Of a stretch of 36,860 nt of DNA, positions 8,195 through 16,439 are shown one piece after another. The notes below the pieces were generated by a model. That model was not told the origin of the DNA. It was given only the letters and a program-made list of their open reading frames with translations, and did not search any database. The DNA comes from Treponema sp. UBA3649 (GTDB taxonomy: Bacteria; Spirochaetota; Spirochaetia; Treponematales; Treponemataceae). How positions within the stretch are numbered: the stretch's first letter is position 1; every line of letters starts with the position of its first letter. The translations under genes and the position numbers were made by a program. Location of the stretch: NCBI GenBank assembly GCA_002373325.1, contig DFKI01000062.1:1-36860 (forward strand), in the 5' to 3' direction.

Positions 8195-10111
8195 TCAGCT
8201 CTTTCCCCTGTTTTTCAGCGGCATGAGGGTCATGGTCAGACTCTTTTCCATGGAAAGTCCCGCAGCCAAATCCACGGGCCAATAAAACTGCACAGTCCGA
8301 GTTCTTGCTGTAAATCCCTCTCCGCTCTCATTCCTGAAATCAAAGGAAACATTTTCGGTAAGCAATCCGGCGGACTCATTCGGCTCCACAAGGAAAAGCC
8401 GCTTTTCGCTTTCATCGGTAATCTGAATCAGAGAGATGGCGGAATCCGCTGAAAAATTTTCGTTCCCGAGATGATTGCGGTTTTCATTTTGTATGACCTC
8501 AATGGAATACTGACTCTCCGTGGAAAAATCAGTCTGCGAAAGGTTAAGCTCCGCCACAAAAGTGCCCCTGAGCGGAAACGGACTTCGGTTCGCAAGGATA
8601 TACTGCACCGTAAAACCATTTGAAAAGACCCTGTAATTTTTTGTGAGAAACACAGGAAGAGCCATCGCAGAAAATTTTCCAAGGACCTCCATCTGAATTT
8701 CCTTCCGCTTTGCGTCAAATTTCTTTTTTGAAAAAACGAGCCTGGAAAAATCAAGTCCCTCGCCGAAGCATGTCCTTCCCTCATCATCAGAAAGCTCGAC
8801 CAATCTTTCCCTGAAAAAACCAGAGCCGCAGCAAACATTTTCGGACCGCTCAAATTTTCCAGCCGCATAGTTAGGACCACACGGAAAAACATTCAAATCG
8901 GTGAGCATCCCGCCCTTTAAAGAAATGACCGCGTTGAAATTCTGCATCTGGCAGACAAATTCCTTCAGCCCGTCATTGTCATAATCAAAACTTGTCACGG
9001 ACTCCAAGAAATTTTTTGAGTCCCTTATGAACTGCTCCGCCTGATTCAAAATCCTGTAGGCAGTCTGCTGATTTTTCGGAGCTGACGGAAATCCGGTGTT
9101 CAAATCAATGTAGCTCTCCCCTGCCTGAGCCTCCCAGACTTTTTCCTGAGCAGCTTTTTTTCTCATCTTGTCTCCGCCGTGTGACTGGGTGATGAGCAAA
9201 CTAACATACATCATCCGTTTGTAAAGCTGCATGTCCTGCTGATATGTCCTGAAAAAATCATAGACCGTCGGTGCGAATAATCCGCGTCCGGTTTTTTTTT
9301 CGTAAGGAGAGACTGCAAGCTCAGAAAGATTCGGATTCATGCCGGCTGGAACATATACATCCTCGAAATTTGTGGCGGACTCAAGAAAAGCCATGGGTGT
9401 GGAAAGACTGATTTTTTCCGAAGAACAAAGAGCCGAGACAAAATCCTTGTCATCAAAAAGAGTCAAAAACTGCTCCATGCTTCCTGAAATGCAAAGACAT
9501 TTTTCTCCGGGAGCAGAGTCCCTTGTTTTTTCCTCAACCCGTTCAATCCACTTGTCCAGGCTTTCACCCGGATTCGGAAAAAGATTGCGATGCTCAGCCA
9601 AAATCTTTACGCACTTCCCCTGCTCGCTTGAAACCATGGGAATAAAGCAAAACTCAGGATGCGGAATCAGCTCGGAGTCAAGCAGGATGTACTCTATGCC
9701 GCAAGACTCAAGTGAGGGAATGACAGAGGGTTCCCAGATGCATCCGAAAAAAGAAAGTCCCCTTGATCTCTTTCCCAAAACATTTCGAAGGAGGGATGCC
9801 ATCTTCTCAATCTGTCCGGTCCTGTCGATGGGAAAAAGAAGAGGGAAAATCGGAGAGTAATATCCGCCGCCCAAAAATTCAATCTGAGAGCGTGAAAGGA
9901 GATCGCGGAAAAGATCAATTGCCTCGGGATTTTTTTGCGAATAGTGCTGTATGGCAGGAGCCGGCAAAGAAAGAGCAAGACGAAAATCCTGATGTGCATA
10001 AAGGTACTTGAGCAGTTTTTTTAAACCGCCCTGATACACTTTGTTCAGATCAGAAGAATCAGAGACATTCAATCCGTGTAAATCCAGATGAAAGCAAACA
10101 GTCAAGCTCAT
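8195..10111 (-). CDS. GH57-like protein lacking recognisable catalytic residues
   Basis: The 638-residue protein has the layout of GH57 4-alpha-glucanotransferases/amylases: an N-terminal barrel, a helical middle and a C-terminal beta domain from about 390. SQIEFLGGGYYSPIFP (75-90) matches the second conserved GH57 region, and CIWEPSVIPSLESCGIEYILLDSE-type residues (124-147) match the third. The residue expected to be the nucleophilic Glu, just before RVWEP in active enzymes, is Gly123. The acid/base Asp region reads ISGSMEQF (208-215), without the expected Asp. The N-terminal HQP motif is replaced by HLDLHG. Activity is therefore doubtful. It lies 45 nt after rnfA in the same direction, probably in that operon. 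AAGGA is 12 nt before the ATG. Confidence 0.75.
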   Translation of the reverse strand: MSLTVCFHLDLHGLNVSDSSDLNKVYQGGLKKLLKYLYAHQDFRLALSLPAPAIQHYSQKNPEAIDLFRDLLSRSQIEFLGGGYYSPIFPLLFPIDRTGQIEKMASLLRNVLGKRSRGLSFFGCIWEPSVIPSLESCGIEYILLDSELIPHPEFCFIPMVSSEQGKCVKILAEHRNLFPNPGESLDKWIERVEEKTRDSAPGEKCLCISGSMEQFLTLFDDKDFVSALCSSEKISLSTPMAFLESATNFEDVYVPAGMNPNLSELAVSPYEKKTGRGLFAPTVYDFFRTYQQDMQLYKRMMYVSLLITQSHGGDKMRKKAAQEKVWEAQAGESYIDLNTGFPSAPKNQQTAYRILNQAEQFIRDSKNFLESVTSFDYDNDGLKEFVCQMQNFNAVISLKGGMLTDLNVFPCGPNYAAGKFERSENVCCGSGFFRERLVELSDDEGRTCFGEGLDFSRLVFSKKKFDAKRKEIQMEVLGKFSAMALPVFLTKNYRVFSNGFTVQYILANRSPFPLRGTFVAELNLSQTDFSTESQYSIEVIQNENRNHLGNENFSADSAISLIQITDESEKRLFLVEPNESAGLLTENVSFDFRNESGEGFTARTRTVQFYWPVDLAAGLSMEKSLTMTLMPLKNRGKS

Positions 10112-10156
10112 GGCATCAATTTTCCTTATCCAGCACTCATTCTCATCTAGTCCCTA

Positions 10157-10711
10157 CTAAAAAAGGGAAAGAGAGCTCATCCATGAAACGTTCCAGGAAA
10201 TCAGAGCGAGCATGGCAACCGCAAGACTCATAAAAAGCAGCGCAAGATTTCTGATGCCGTCGTTCGGTCCGTTCATCTCGATTCTTTTTCTGAGCGCATG
10301 GATTATGGGAACGGTAAGATAGAAAGACGCGACGCAGAGGAAAGAATTCAAAAGACAATCAAGGATTGAGCCGCTCTCACAGATTCCGAAAATCACGCAC
10401 AAAAGAGAAAGTGTGTACTCGCTTATGGATGTTCCGCTCGAAAGTTTTACGACGAGATTCAGAAAAACCTTTATGAGAAGAAACATGAGTACCGCCACAA
10501 AAGGAGCAAGCTCACCCATGTTGATTTTAAGCATCTGCGTTTTCACAAGATAAGTGAGGAGAACCGAACCCATGACGCAAATCACAGTGCCGCAAAATTC
10601 CACCCAGAGATGACGCGGCTTTTTACTTTCCCTGACCAGTTTATCCAAGCCAACTCCGTAAATGAGCACCGCCGATGAATAAAAAAGATAGTAAAAAATG
10701 TTAGTCAGCAT
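10157..10711 (-). CDS. rnfA: RnfA-like membrane subunit
   Basis: The 184-residue, six-helix membrane protein has the length and helix pattern of RnfA/RsxA, part of the ion-translocating ferredoxin:NAD+ oxidoreductase complex. The two halves align with the family, but the first conserved cysteine (GLCPFMGVS in RsxA) is Asp23 in GLDKLVRES. Cys111 in FGICESGS remains at the second position. In Rnf complexes these cysteines help hold an iron-sulphur cluster between RnfA and RnfE, so the cluster may be absent. ATG 10711 was chosen because GGAGGA lies 7 nt upstream; it overlaps the stop of the preceding gene by 11 nt. The order C-D-G-E-A supports the assignment. Confidence 0.78.
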   Translation of the reverse strand: MLTNIFYYLFYSSAVLIYGVGLDKLVRESKKPRHLWVEFCGTVICVMGSVLLTYLVKTQMLKINMGELAPFVAVLMFLLIKVFLNLVVKLSSGTSISEYTLSLLCVIFGICESGSILDCLLNSFLCVASFYLTVPIIHALRKRIEMNGPNDGIRNLALLFMSLAVAMLALISWNVSWMSSLSLF

Positions 10712-11552
10712 CACCGGTTCCTCCATTCAAATTCATGCCGCCATTCGATCCGGAAAAACCGAAGTTCCCGTTATCTGTCTCAGGAGCCGGTTCCCTGGAA
10801 AATCCCTGGACCTCCGACTGATTCCAAAGTCCATAGGAAGAGTTTTCCTCAAGCGTCTTTTCCTGCGGCTGAATGTTTTCCGCCGGAAGAGATTCTTGAG
10901 AGGAAGGTTCTGACGTGGCCTCAGCCTTATCCTGCGCCTGATCTCCGGCAGTTTCCGAATCAAGCGAAGATTTTTTGAAATACTTGTTGAAGAGAACCAT
11001 CCCTGCCACACAAAATCCCATGATGAAAAAAGCTCCGGGAATGGAAGCGAGCATGACACCTACCTTGAGTCCACCAGGGATTATGCGGATTATAAATATT
11101 CCGTTGTGCGACGGAAGACTTATGCCCCCGTATGAAACAATGTCGCGGATAAGGAAAAAAATCAAAAAAGGAGATGTCACCTGCAAAGAAAGCTTCATGT
11201 TCTTTTTCAGTTCCTCACCCAGACCAGCCGATTTTTTCTCAAAGACGGTTCCCAAAAGGAAAGAGCAGAGAGCCGGAATAAAAATGGAAAATCCCATGTT
11301 CAGGGCCATCACCGGAGAAAGAAAAGTCAGGATGAATTTGTAAAGCAGAGTCAGTGAAATCATCAGCACGGAAATGAGCGGCTTTTGAACTTCCTCCATC
11401 CCAAGCCTGAAAAAAAACTCCCTTCCCGAAACACACGCGAGCATCAGAATCTGCATCTCAACAAAAACCACAATTCCATAAGCAAGACGGGCAGGAAATG
11501 GAACAAGAAATGCAAGTGCAATCGACAGATAGATGAAAAGATTCCTATTCAA
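10701..11552 (-). CDS. rnfE: RnfE-like membrane subunit with long hydrophilic tail
   Basis: The protein is 283 residues if started at TTG 11552, which has GGAGG 8 nt upstream. ATG 11567 would add five residues but has no site. Membrane helices span about 4-190. The central stretch GFSIFIPALCSFLLG, the FFLIRDIVSYGG segment (132-143) and SIPGAFFIMGF (170-180) parallel the IPL..NC.ILGRA, REilG.G and GAFillG blocks of RnfE. The conserved N-terminal cysteine is missing (LVPFPARL at 16-23). Residues about 194-283 form a low-complexity, Ser/Glu/Gln/Asn/Gly-rich tail absent from ordinary RnfE. It overlaps the genes on both sides, so translation is probably coupled. The family call rests on these blocks plus its position between the RnfG slot and RnfA. 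Confidence 0.7.
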   Translation of the reverse strand: MNRNLFIYLSIALAFLVPFPARLAYGIVVFVEMQILMLACVSGREFFFRLGMEEVQKPLISVLMISLTLLYKFILTFLSPVMALNMGFSIFIPALCSFLLGTVFEKKSAGLGEELKKNMKLSLQVTSPFLIFFLIRDIVSYGGISLPSHNGIFIIRIIPGGLKVGVMLASIPGAFFIMGFCVAGMVLFNKYFKKSSLDSETAGDQAQDKAEATSEPSSQESLPAENIQPQEKTLEENSSYGLWNQSEVQGFSREPAPETDNGNFGFSGSNGGMNLNGGTGDAD

Positions 11553-12069
11553 CTTTTGTACCTCCATCCCACTTTGCCGTGGCAACAATCTTCGGTATCT
11601 TTCGTCTCCAGTACCGAATCTGGGCATTTTTTGAAAGCTCTGTCATGGAAATCTGCATCTGACCGTCCACATTCGCAAAGGCAACAAAATCAGCCATCTC
11701 ATCTCCCGACCTGTAAAGGAAAACTCCGGCCTGTGGTCCAAAAATCGTCGCAATACGGACAATGGAAGCGTAAAGATTTTCGTCTCCTTCCATGGCATAA
11801 AGAGCAAGGGAAGTTCCGTATGAATATGGAAGAGCCATTTTTCCCGCCTTTAATCCGGAAGTCTTCTCCGACTCATGCTCAGAAAGCACATTGTTTACCT
11901 GCTCGCGAAGTCCGTTTTTCCATGAGTTCCGGCTCAGGAAATTGAAAAGAACAAGCAGTCCGAAAAGCACCACGACAACGGCAGAAAAAATTCCGATGCG
12001 GATGAGCCTTGTCCTGTTGATTTCAGTCTCCGGACTCTCGTTCCAATTCTCTTCATTCTGATTAGGCAT
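11545..12069 (-). CDS. Single-pass membrane protein in the RnfG position
   Basis: The 174-residue protein has a hydrophilic N-terminus, one membrane segment at about 24-46 and an extracytoplasmic domain. That is RnfG topology, and the gene lies between rnfD and rnfE where rnfG belongs. However, I cannot find the FMN-binding signature: there is no [ST]GA[TS] flavinylation motif, nor the ETPGLG-type segment. The only vaguely similar stretch is SYGTS near 82-86. It may be a heavily diverged RnfG or a replacement. AAAGGAGG lies 6 nt before ATG 12069, which overlaps the rnfD stop by 8 nt. The function is inferred from position only. Confidence 0.55.
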   Translation of the reverse strand: MPNQNEENWNESPETEINRTRLIRIGIFSAVVVVLFGLLVLFNFLSRNSWKNGLREQVNNVLSEHESEKTSGLKAGKMALPYSYGTSLALYAMEGDENLYASIVRIATIFGPQAGVFLYRSGDEMADFVAFANVDGQMQISMTELSKNAQIRYWRRKIPKIVATAKWDGGTKVE

Positions 12070-13150
12070 TCTCAGCCTCCTTTATGGCCTGCATCCTAGG
12101 CACAAGATTTTTCTCCAGCTTCATTCTGACCTGATGGCTCTCAAAAACCTGAATCAGCGCGGAAATTATGTTCATGCAGAGAATCATAAAAACATAGCCC
12201 ACGGGAGAATCTCCCATTCCCACAATCAAAAACGCGGCGAATCCGGCACAGACAGCGTAGACCGATTTTCCCCACCGTGTGATTGGAACGGTTCCGTACC
12301 ATTGCAGAAGATAGAGAGTTGAAAAAAGGATGCCGCTCGTAAGGAAAGCAAGGATGACATCGCCTTGAAACGCGGGACCACCGGTGATGAGCGGTCCCAC
12401 AATCCTTACTAAAACCGCATAGACTCCGAGAAAAACAAGCGGGATAAAAAAATCCATCATGTTCAGGGAAAAAAGCACCAGAGAGGAAAACACTGTCAGA
12501 AGATTAAAACGGAATGCCGGAATCATGGAGCCGGTGTCCCAAAGCAGGGAGATGTATCCGTCGGGAATGACGATGCCGAAAAGACCGAACACTGTCCTGT
12601 TCAAAAAAGACGTAATCGCGGAATCTATGGAAAGCATTTTGAAGTCAGATCCCGAAATCAAAGACATGGCCGCGTTTCTCATCCCCAAATCATCTGGTGT
12701 GAGCTGCATGACGCTGAATGCCCCCATGTTGATAAGATATGCAAGCGCGATGGCGACGGCTGGTGCGTTTATCCATGAGGTTGCGAATCCACCGAAGACA
12801 TACTTGCAGAAGAGCATGGTGAGCATGGTAAGGACAAGGGAGGCCACCGGGGAATACGAGCAAGGGAGAAGCATACCGGTCAGAAGTCCCTGAATCAGAG
12901 GTGAAAGAACCTCGATTTTCTTACGGCGGATCAGAAGGCTCACAATCAGCTCGGCGACAATGGATCCAAGTGATGCACAAAGGACAACCGCAAGGGCCGA
13001 AAAAGATTTAGTCAAAATCAGCATGAGGATGTGCGGAAGGAGCAGAGCCAGAACTCCACGGCGGATGCTTTCAATGGACGGCGAGAGATATGCATACGGC
13101 TTTACGGACAGCCTGTCAGATTTTTTTCCAAAGATGTCATTTATCTTCAT
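12062..13150 (-). CDS. rnfD: RnfD-like membrane subunit
   Basis: The 362-residue polytopic membrane protein aligns with RnfD/NqrB along most of its length. SPSIESIRRGVLALLLP (23-39), PLIQGLLTGMLLP (84-96), YVFGGFATSWINAPAVA (117-133), PITRWGKSVYAV (289-300) and VFMILCMNIISALI (320-333) all fall where expected. The covalent FMN site, normally D..SGATPL, corresponds to DSAITSFLN at 176-184, so the canonical SGAT is lost and Thr180 is the only nearby threonine. GAGGA lies 6 nt before the ATG, inside rnfC, with a 14-nt overlap. It is the best-preserved integral subunit of the cluster. Confidence 0.88.
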   Translation of the reverse strand: MKINDIFGKKSDRLSVKPYAYLSPSIESIRRGVLALLLPHILMLILTKSFSALAVVLCASLGSIVAELIVSLLIRRKKIEVLSPLIQGLLTGMLLPCSYSPVASLVLTMLTMLFCKYVFGGFATSWINAPAVAIALAYLINMGAFSVMQLTPDDLGMRNAAMSLISGSDFKMLSIDSAITSFLNRTVFGLFGIVIPDGYISLLWDTGSMIPAFRFNLLTVFSSLVLFSLNMMDFFIPLVFLGVYAVLVRIVGPLITGGPAFQGDVILAFLTSGILFSTLYLLQWYGTVPITRWGKSVYAVCAGFAAFLIVGMGDSPVGYVFMILCMNIISALIQVFESHQVRMKLEKNLVPRMQAIKEAENA

Positions 13151-14444
13151 TTTTATTCCTCAACAGTTCAATAGTCTGGCTCAACGGAAGCCTTGAAGGA
13201 CAAATGGAATTGCAGAGACCGCAGCCAGAGCAAAGCATGAAAGTCCTCAGCATGTCAGAACCGACCTGTTTTCCTCCAATGGAATGACGGTACATCAAAT
13301 CGGGATAGATTCCTTCGGGACACACAATCCGGCATTTTCCGCATCTGACGCAAGGTGAGCTGTGGTCATCGCTAAGATTTCTTGAAGGAACAAAAGCAAT
13401 TGATTTTACGGTTTTGGTGATTGAAGTGTCCAGGCTTTTTACCTCGGATCCCATTATGATTCCGTTGACGATTATTTTCGCGGGAGGGATAATGAATCCG
13501 CCGCACTGATTTACGATGCTCCTGATTGAAGTTCCCACGCGCACTTTGAGCATGGCGGAGCTTCGGATGCTGTTCCCCGAGACATGGACGAATGACTCAA
13601 GGGCAGGTTTTCCAAGGACGATTCCCTCATAAAGAGAAAAAAGAGTTTCCGGGTCAACAAAAAGTCCGAACTCGCTGATGTCGTTGAAAATCTCCTGACC
13701 GGATTCCTTAGGCGCATTTTTTACCATGGCGACGATGTTCTGCACAAGGCCGGAAGGATATTTTTTGTTGTCCACCTCCATGGAAAAGACCGGGATGGAG
13801 CCGAACTCATCGTCCTTTATCTCAAGCTGAGATTTTTTTTGTTTCAGCAGAACGATTCCCTGTGTTTTAAGGGCATGAGAAAGTATGTGGATTCCCTCAA
13901 TGACCTGCGCGGTATGTCTTTTCGCCACGAAAGAATCCGTCATGTGGCTCGGGTCATCATCATAAAGACGCACCACGATAAATCTTCCGCGGCTCACCTT
14001 GCACTGGGAAATCTGCATGGCAAGGTCAAGGGGCTTTCCGAATGTGTTCACGATGCCTTTTTCTTCTATTGTATTGAGAAGCTGCTCAGGTGAATTCCAC
14101 TGCCATTCGGTAGGCCGGAGCTCCTTTCCAAGATAGGAAAAAGCACCCTCCATCCTGATTCTAAGACCATCGCAGTCACTTCCGTCCGGGAGCATACATT
14201 TTTCAAAAGCGACTATACGCCCCGCAACAGGAGAATGCACGTAGGACTTGTGGATGCTGCCCTCCCTCATCGAAAAACCGACAATCTGCCCCTCAGTCAC
14301 AAAATCATTCTCATGCACTATGCACGTAAAATCAGAATCCGGGTCCTTTTTCATCGGTATGACGGCGAACTTCGGAAGAAACGCGCGCACGGAATCAGGA
14401 AATTCATATCTTTCCACGGGAACCAAATTACTTACTGTTTTCAT
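13137..14444 (-). CDS. rnfC: RnfC-like iron-sulphur subunit
   Basis: The 435-residue peripheral subunit keeps two [4Fe-4S] ferredoxin motifs, CVRCGKCRIVCP (C365, C368, C371, C375) and CSGCGLCNSICP (C405, C408, C411, C415). It also keeps the N-terminal barrel-sandwich segment with SPVAGRIVAF (71-80) and a SLBB-like stretch. The glycine-rich flavin/NADH motif of RnfC and NuoF (GxGGAxFPT) is replaced by GIVNTFGKPLDLA (130-142), the AECEPY..DHRLM region by VVRLYDDDPSHMTD, and YPQGGE by YPSGLV. NADH oxidation at this subunit is therefore in doubt. ATG 14444 was chosen because the protein then begins like RnfC; upstream in-frame codons would lie deep inside the preceding gene, which it overlaps by 17 nt. 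Confidence 0.88.
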   Translation of the reverse strand: MKTVSNLVPVERYEFPDSVRAFLPKFAVIPMKKDPDSDFTCIVHENDFVTEGQIVGFSMREGSIHKSYVHSPVAGRIVAFEKCMLPDGSDCDGLRIRMEGAFSYLGKELRPTEWQWNSPEQLLNTIEEKGIVNTFGKPLDLAMQISQCKVSRGRFIVVRLYDDDPSHMTDSFVAKRHTAQVIEGIHILSHALKTQGIVLLKQKKSQLEIKDDEFGSIPVFSMEVDNKKYPSGLVQNIVAMVKNAPKESGQEIFNDISEFGLFVDPETLFSLYEGIVLGKPALESFVHVSGNSIRSSAMLKVRVGTSIRSIVNQCGGFIIPPAKIIVNGIIMGSEVKSLDTSITKTVKSIAFVPSRNLSDDHSSPCVRCGKCRIVCPEGIYPDLMYRHSIGGKQVGSDMLRTFMLCSGCGLCNSICPSRLPLSQTIELLRNKNEDK

Positions 14445-15819
14445 ATTTCTTTCGTCCAAATCCAAAATAAATTCCATACAGGAAGAGCGGCACACAAAGG
14501 GATGCGAACAGCAGGACCATATTGAATCCGTTGTGCTGGGAATCAGACTTGCTTTCTGCCCCGCTTCCGTAAGAGACGGACACACCGTCCCCCTGGGATA
14601 TCATCAGTTTTTCTATCGCTCCATAATCGAGCTTGCGAATTTCGTCTTTAAGCCCGTTCCTGAATTTGTCATTGTAAGTGAACAATGTGTCCACAGATTT
14701 CTGAATGCCCCTCTCAGTCTGCATGAAGCGGCTGATTGTCACCCTCTCGCCATTCTTAGGCTCCTCGTTCGGGGAAGAATCATTCAAAGAGCGGTACGGA
14801 AAGACTTTGTTGCGCCACACCCAGCTGTAATAATCCTCGGCTGAAGGAAGAGAGCTGGCACCGGAACCGTCGGGAGTAGGAATGGAAAGCCCCTGTACGG
14901 ATGAAACCGTTGTGACGAAGGTGGAGACAAAGAACAAAGCAAGAAGAGCCGAAAGAGGAAGAATGGTCCCGAGAACGAATCTGGATGTCTTTTTGTAGAC
15001 CACCGGAATCTGCCATGCGGAAAAAATCGGAAGGAACGTGAATGCTGACCTGTATTCCTTGTAATCATGCAGGGCCTTCATCAGCACAAAACTCATCGCC
15101 ACGGCAAGGAAAAGCTCCACGCCCAAAAGACCCGTGACTATGGAGGACGCAAAAAGGAGCCCCAGGGATGCGACAATCAGCACGTCAATGTAAAAGCTCC
15201 GGAAGATTGCCGTGAAGAATTTTCTTCTGATCCAAAGTCCGTTTATCAGGTAGATTGCAAGAAGCATCAGACACACCGCCGCCGCAACCAGATAGAAAGG
15301 CTGAGAAAGTGAGAAAATCAGCGGAAAGATTCCAGGAAGCATGAAAACACCCTTTTTCTTGGAAGCAAGAAGCAGAATCAGGTACGAGACAAGGCACACA
15401 AGCGGAACCACCCAGGGATACCTCTCCTTTCCGTCAAGACCAGCAGCGGCTCCAGTTCCCTTCACAATCTGCTGCACGGCCTTTGTAGCCTCTCCCTGAA
15501 ACTGCTCCGGGATATAGTAGAGACGGTACTTTGACTCCTCGTCGCGGAAATAGTCCAGTCTCTTGGTCAGATAGGAAGAATCCACCGAAGGATATCTTTC
15601 CACGGGAGGAATTTTCTGTGAGGAGAGGGAAATCACGTCCCTGCAGCCCGACTGCTCCAGATAAAAAAGAACCGTAGCCTCGGGAACAGAGTTCTCCACA
15701 TAGAACACACTGTAATTGCTCCAGATTTTGGCGACAGGAATGCTTCTTTGTGTAAAAAAGCTACCCGCCACCAAGAGAAAAACGATTGCAGAACCTATCA
15801 AACTTAATTTGAACCTCAT
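14428..15819 (-). CDS. Unknown polytopic membrane protein heading the Rnf-like cluster
   Basis: I do not recognise this 463-residue protein. It has an N-terminal membrane anchor (about 5-23), a probably extracytoplasmic region to about 130 (IWSNYSVFYVENSVPEATVLFYL and later residues), six or more membrane helices between about 138 and 320, a second soluble region of about 110 residues that includes SAEDYYSWVWRNKVFPY, and a final helix near 435-455 ending in a basic tail. It overlaps rnfC by 17 nt and begins 19 nt after the DUF212 gene stop, so it is very likely co-expressed with the Rnf-like subunits. No cofactor motif or cysteine cluster is visible. A structural or assembly role for that complex is possible but unproven. 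Confidence 0.8.
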   Translation of the reverse strand: MRFKLSLIGSAIVFLLVAGSFFTQRSIPVAKIWSNYSVFYVENSVPEATVLFYLEQSGCRDVISLSSQKIPPVERYPSVDSSYLTKRLDYFRDEESKYRLYYIPEQFQGEATKAVQQIVKGTGAAAGLDGKERYPWVVPLVCLVSYLILLLASKKKGVFMLPGIFPLIFSLSQPFYLVAAAVCLMLLAIYLINGLWIRRKFFTAIFRSFYIDVLIVASLGLLFASSIVTGLLGVELFLAVAMSFVLMKALHDYKEYRSAFTFLPIFSAWQIPVVYKKTSRFVLGTILPLSALLALFFVSTFVTTVSSVQGLSIPTPDGSGASSLPSAEDYYSWVWRNKVFPYRSLNDSSPNEEPKNGERVTISRFMQTERGIQKSVDTLFTYNDKFRNGLKDEIRKLDYGAIEKLMISQGDGVSVSYGSGAESKSDSQHNGFNMVLLFASLCVPLFLYGIYFGFGRKKYENSK

Positions 15820-15837
15820 GTCTAAGCCATCCCACGC

Positions 15838-16317
15838 CTATTTAAGCAGACAGAATCCAAGTCCGATGAAAAAACCGAGCAGACATCCGATCGCCACCTC
15901 AGCCGGAGTATGTCCCTGAACTTCCTTGACGGGAACAAAATCGATGATTCCCTTTTCAACGAGCTTCTTTCCCAAGGTATTGAGCACCCTGGCCTGTATT
16001 CCGTTCGCGCGCCGCACACCCACGGCATCCCTTATAGTCACCATGAAAAAAACAAGCGAGAGCATGAACACGTCACTGTTGATTCCGGACCTGAAGCCTA
16101 CGTTCGTACAAAGAGTTGCGACCAAAGCTGAATGGCTTGACGGCATACTTCCGGTTCTCCAGAAAAGCAACTCAAGAAGCTCCCCCACACTGTGAACCTT
16201 GCCAGAAAAAAGCTTGATAAGAGTCTTTATGAACTGAGCGGAAAGCCAGCTGAAAATGCACGAAAGCAGAACAGGATTCCGAAAAAATAACGCTAATTGT
16301 TCCCTCACACTTGACAT
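15838..16317 (-). CDS. Divergent PAP2 family (DUF212/YuiD-like) membrane protein
   Basis: The 159-residue membrane protein matches the family annotated as acid phosphatase/vanadium haloperoxidase-related. It has GSMPSSHSA at 56-64, RDAVGVRRANG at 96-106 and GHTPAEV at 135-141, with helices between and at both ends. These resemble the PAP2 phosphatase signature (PSGHS...) but the order and spacing are those of the YuiD group, whose substrate is not established. It is the first gene transcribed toward the Rnf-like cluster. ATG 16317 has no Shine-Dalgarno sequence; a promoter directly upstream places the transcript start at the A of the ATG. Confidence 0.85.
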   Translation of the reverse strand: MSSVREQLALFFRNPVLLSCIFSWLSAQFIKTLIKLFSGKVHSVGELLELLFWRTGSMPSSHSALVATLCTNVGFRSGINSDVFMLSLVFFMVTIRDAVGVRRANGIQARVLNTLGKKLVEKGIIDFVPVKEVQGHTPAEVAIGCLLGFFIGLGFCLLK

Positions 16318-16323
16318 ACTACC

Positions 16324-16351
16324 ATTTTACTTTATTACAAACTTTTGTCTA
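16324..16351 (-). promoter_or_regulatory. Putative promoter of the DUF212 gene and Rnf-like operon
   Basis: On the minus strand TAGACA (16351-16346), a 16-nt spacer and TAAAAT (16329-16324) lie so that position +1 falls on 16317, the A of the start codon. Each box differs from consensus at one position. The absence of any ribosome binding site upstream of the ATG agrees with a leaderless message. Confidence 0.55.
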
Positions 16352-16407
16352 GTAGGAAAAAGGGGAAAAGCACAAGTTTTTCACAGAACTGACCGTTCCA
16401 TGCAGAT

Positions 16408-16438
16408 AAAAAACGCAACTCTGAAAAGCGACTTTTCA
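16408..16438 (-). terminator. Possible weak terminator after the P-loop/Asp23-like gene
   Basis: Just after the stop at 16440, the minus strand has a 7-bp stem TGAAAAG/CTTTTCA with a 3-nt loop, followed after 8 nt by six T residues. The gap before the T run and the AT-rich stem make it a weak candidate. Confidence 0.35.
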
Positions 16439-16439
16439 A

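Noticed and set aside
10743..11059. Frameshift or second gene in the RnfE tail
   Set aside because: The tail is a continuous frame with RnfE up to the rnfA overlap; the alternative frame is a basic shadow without a start signal.
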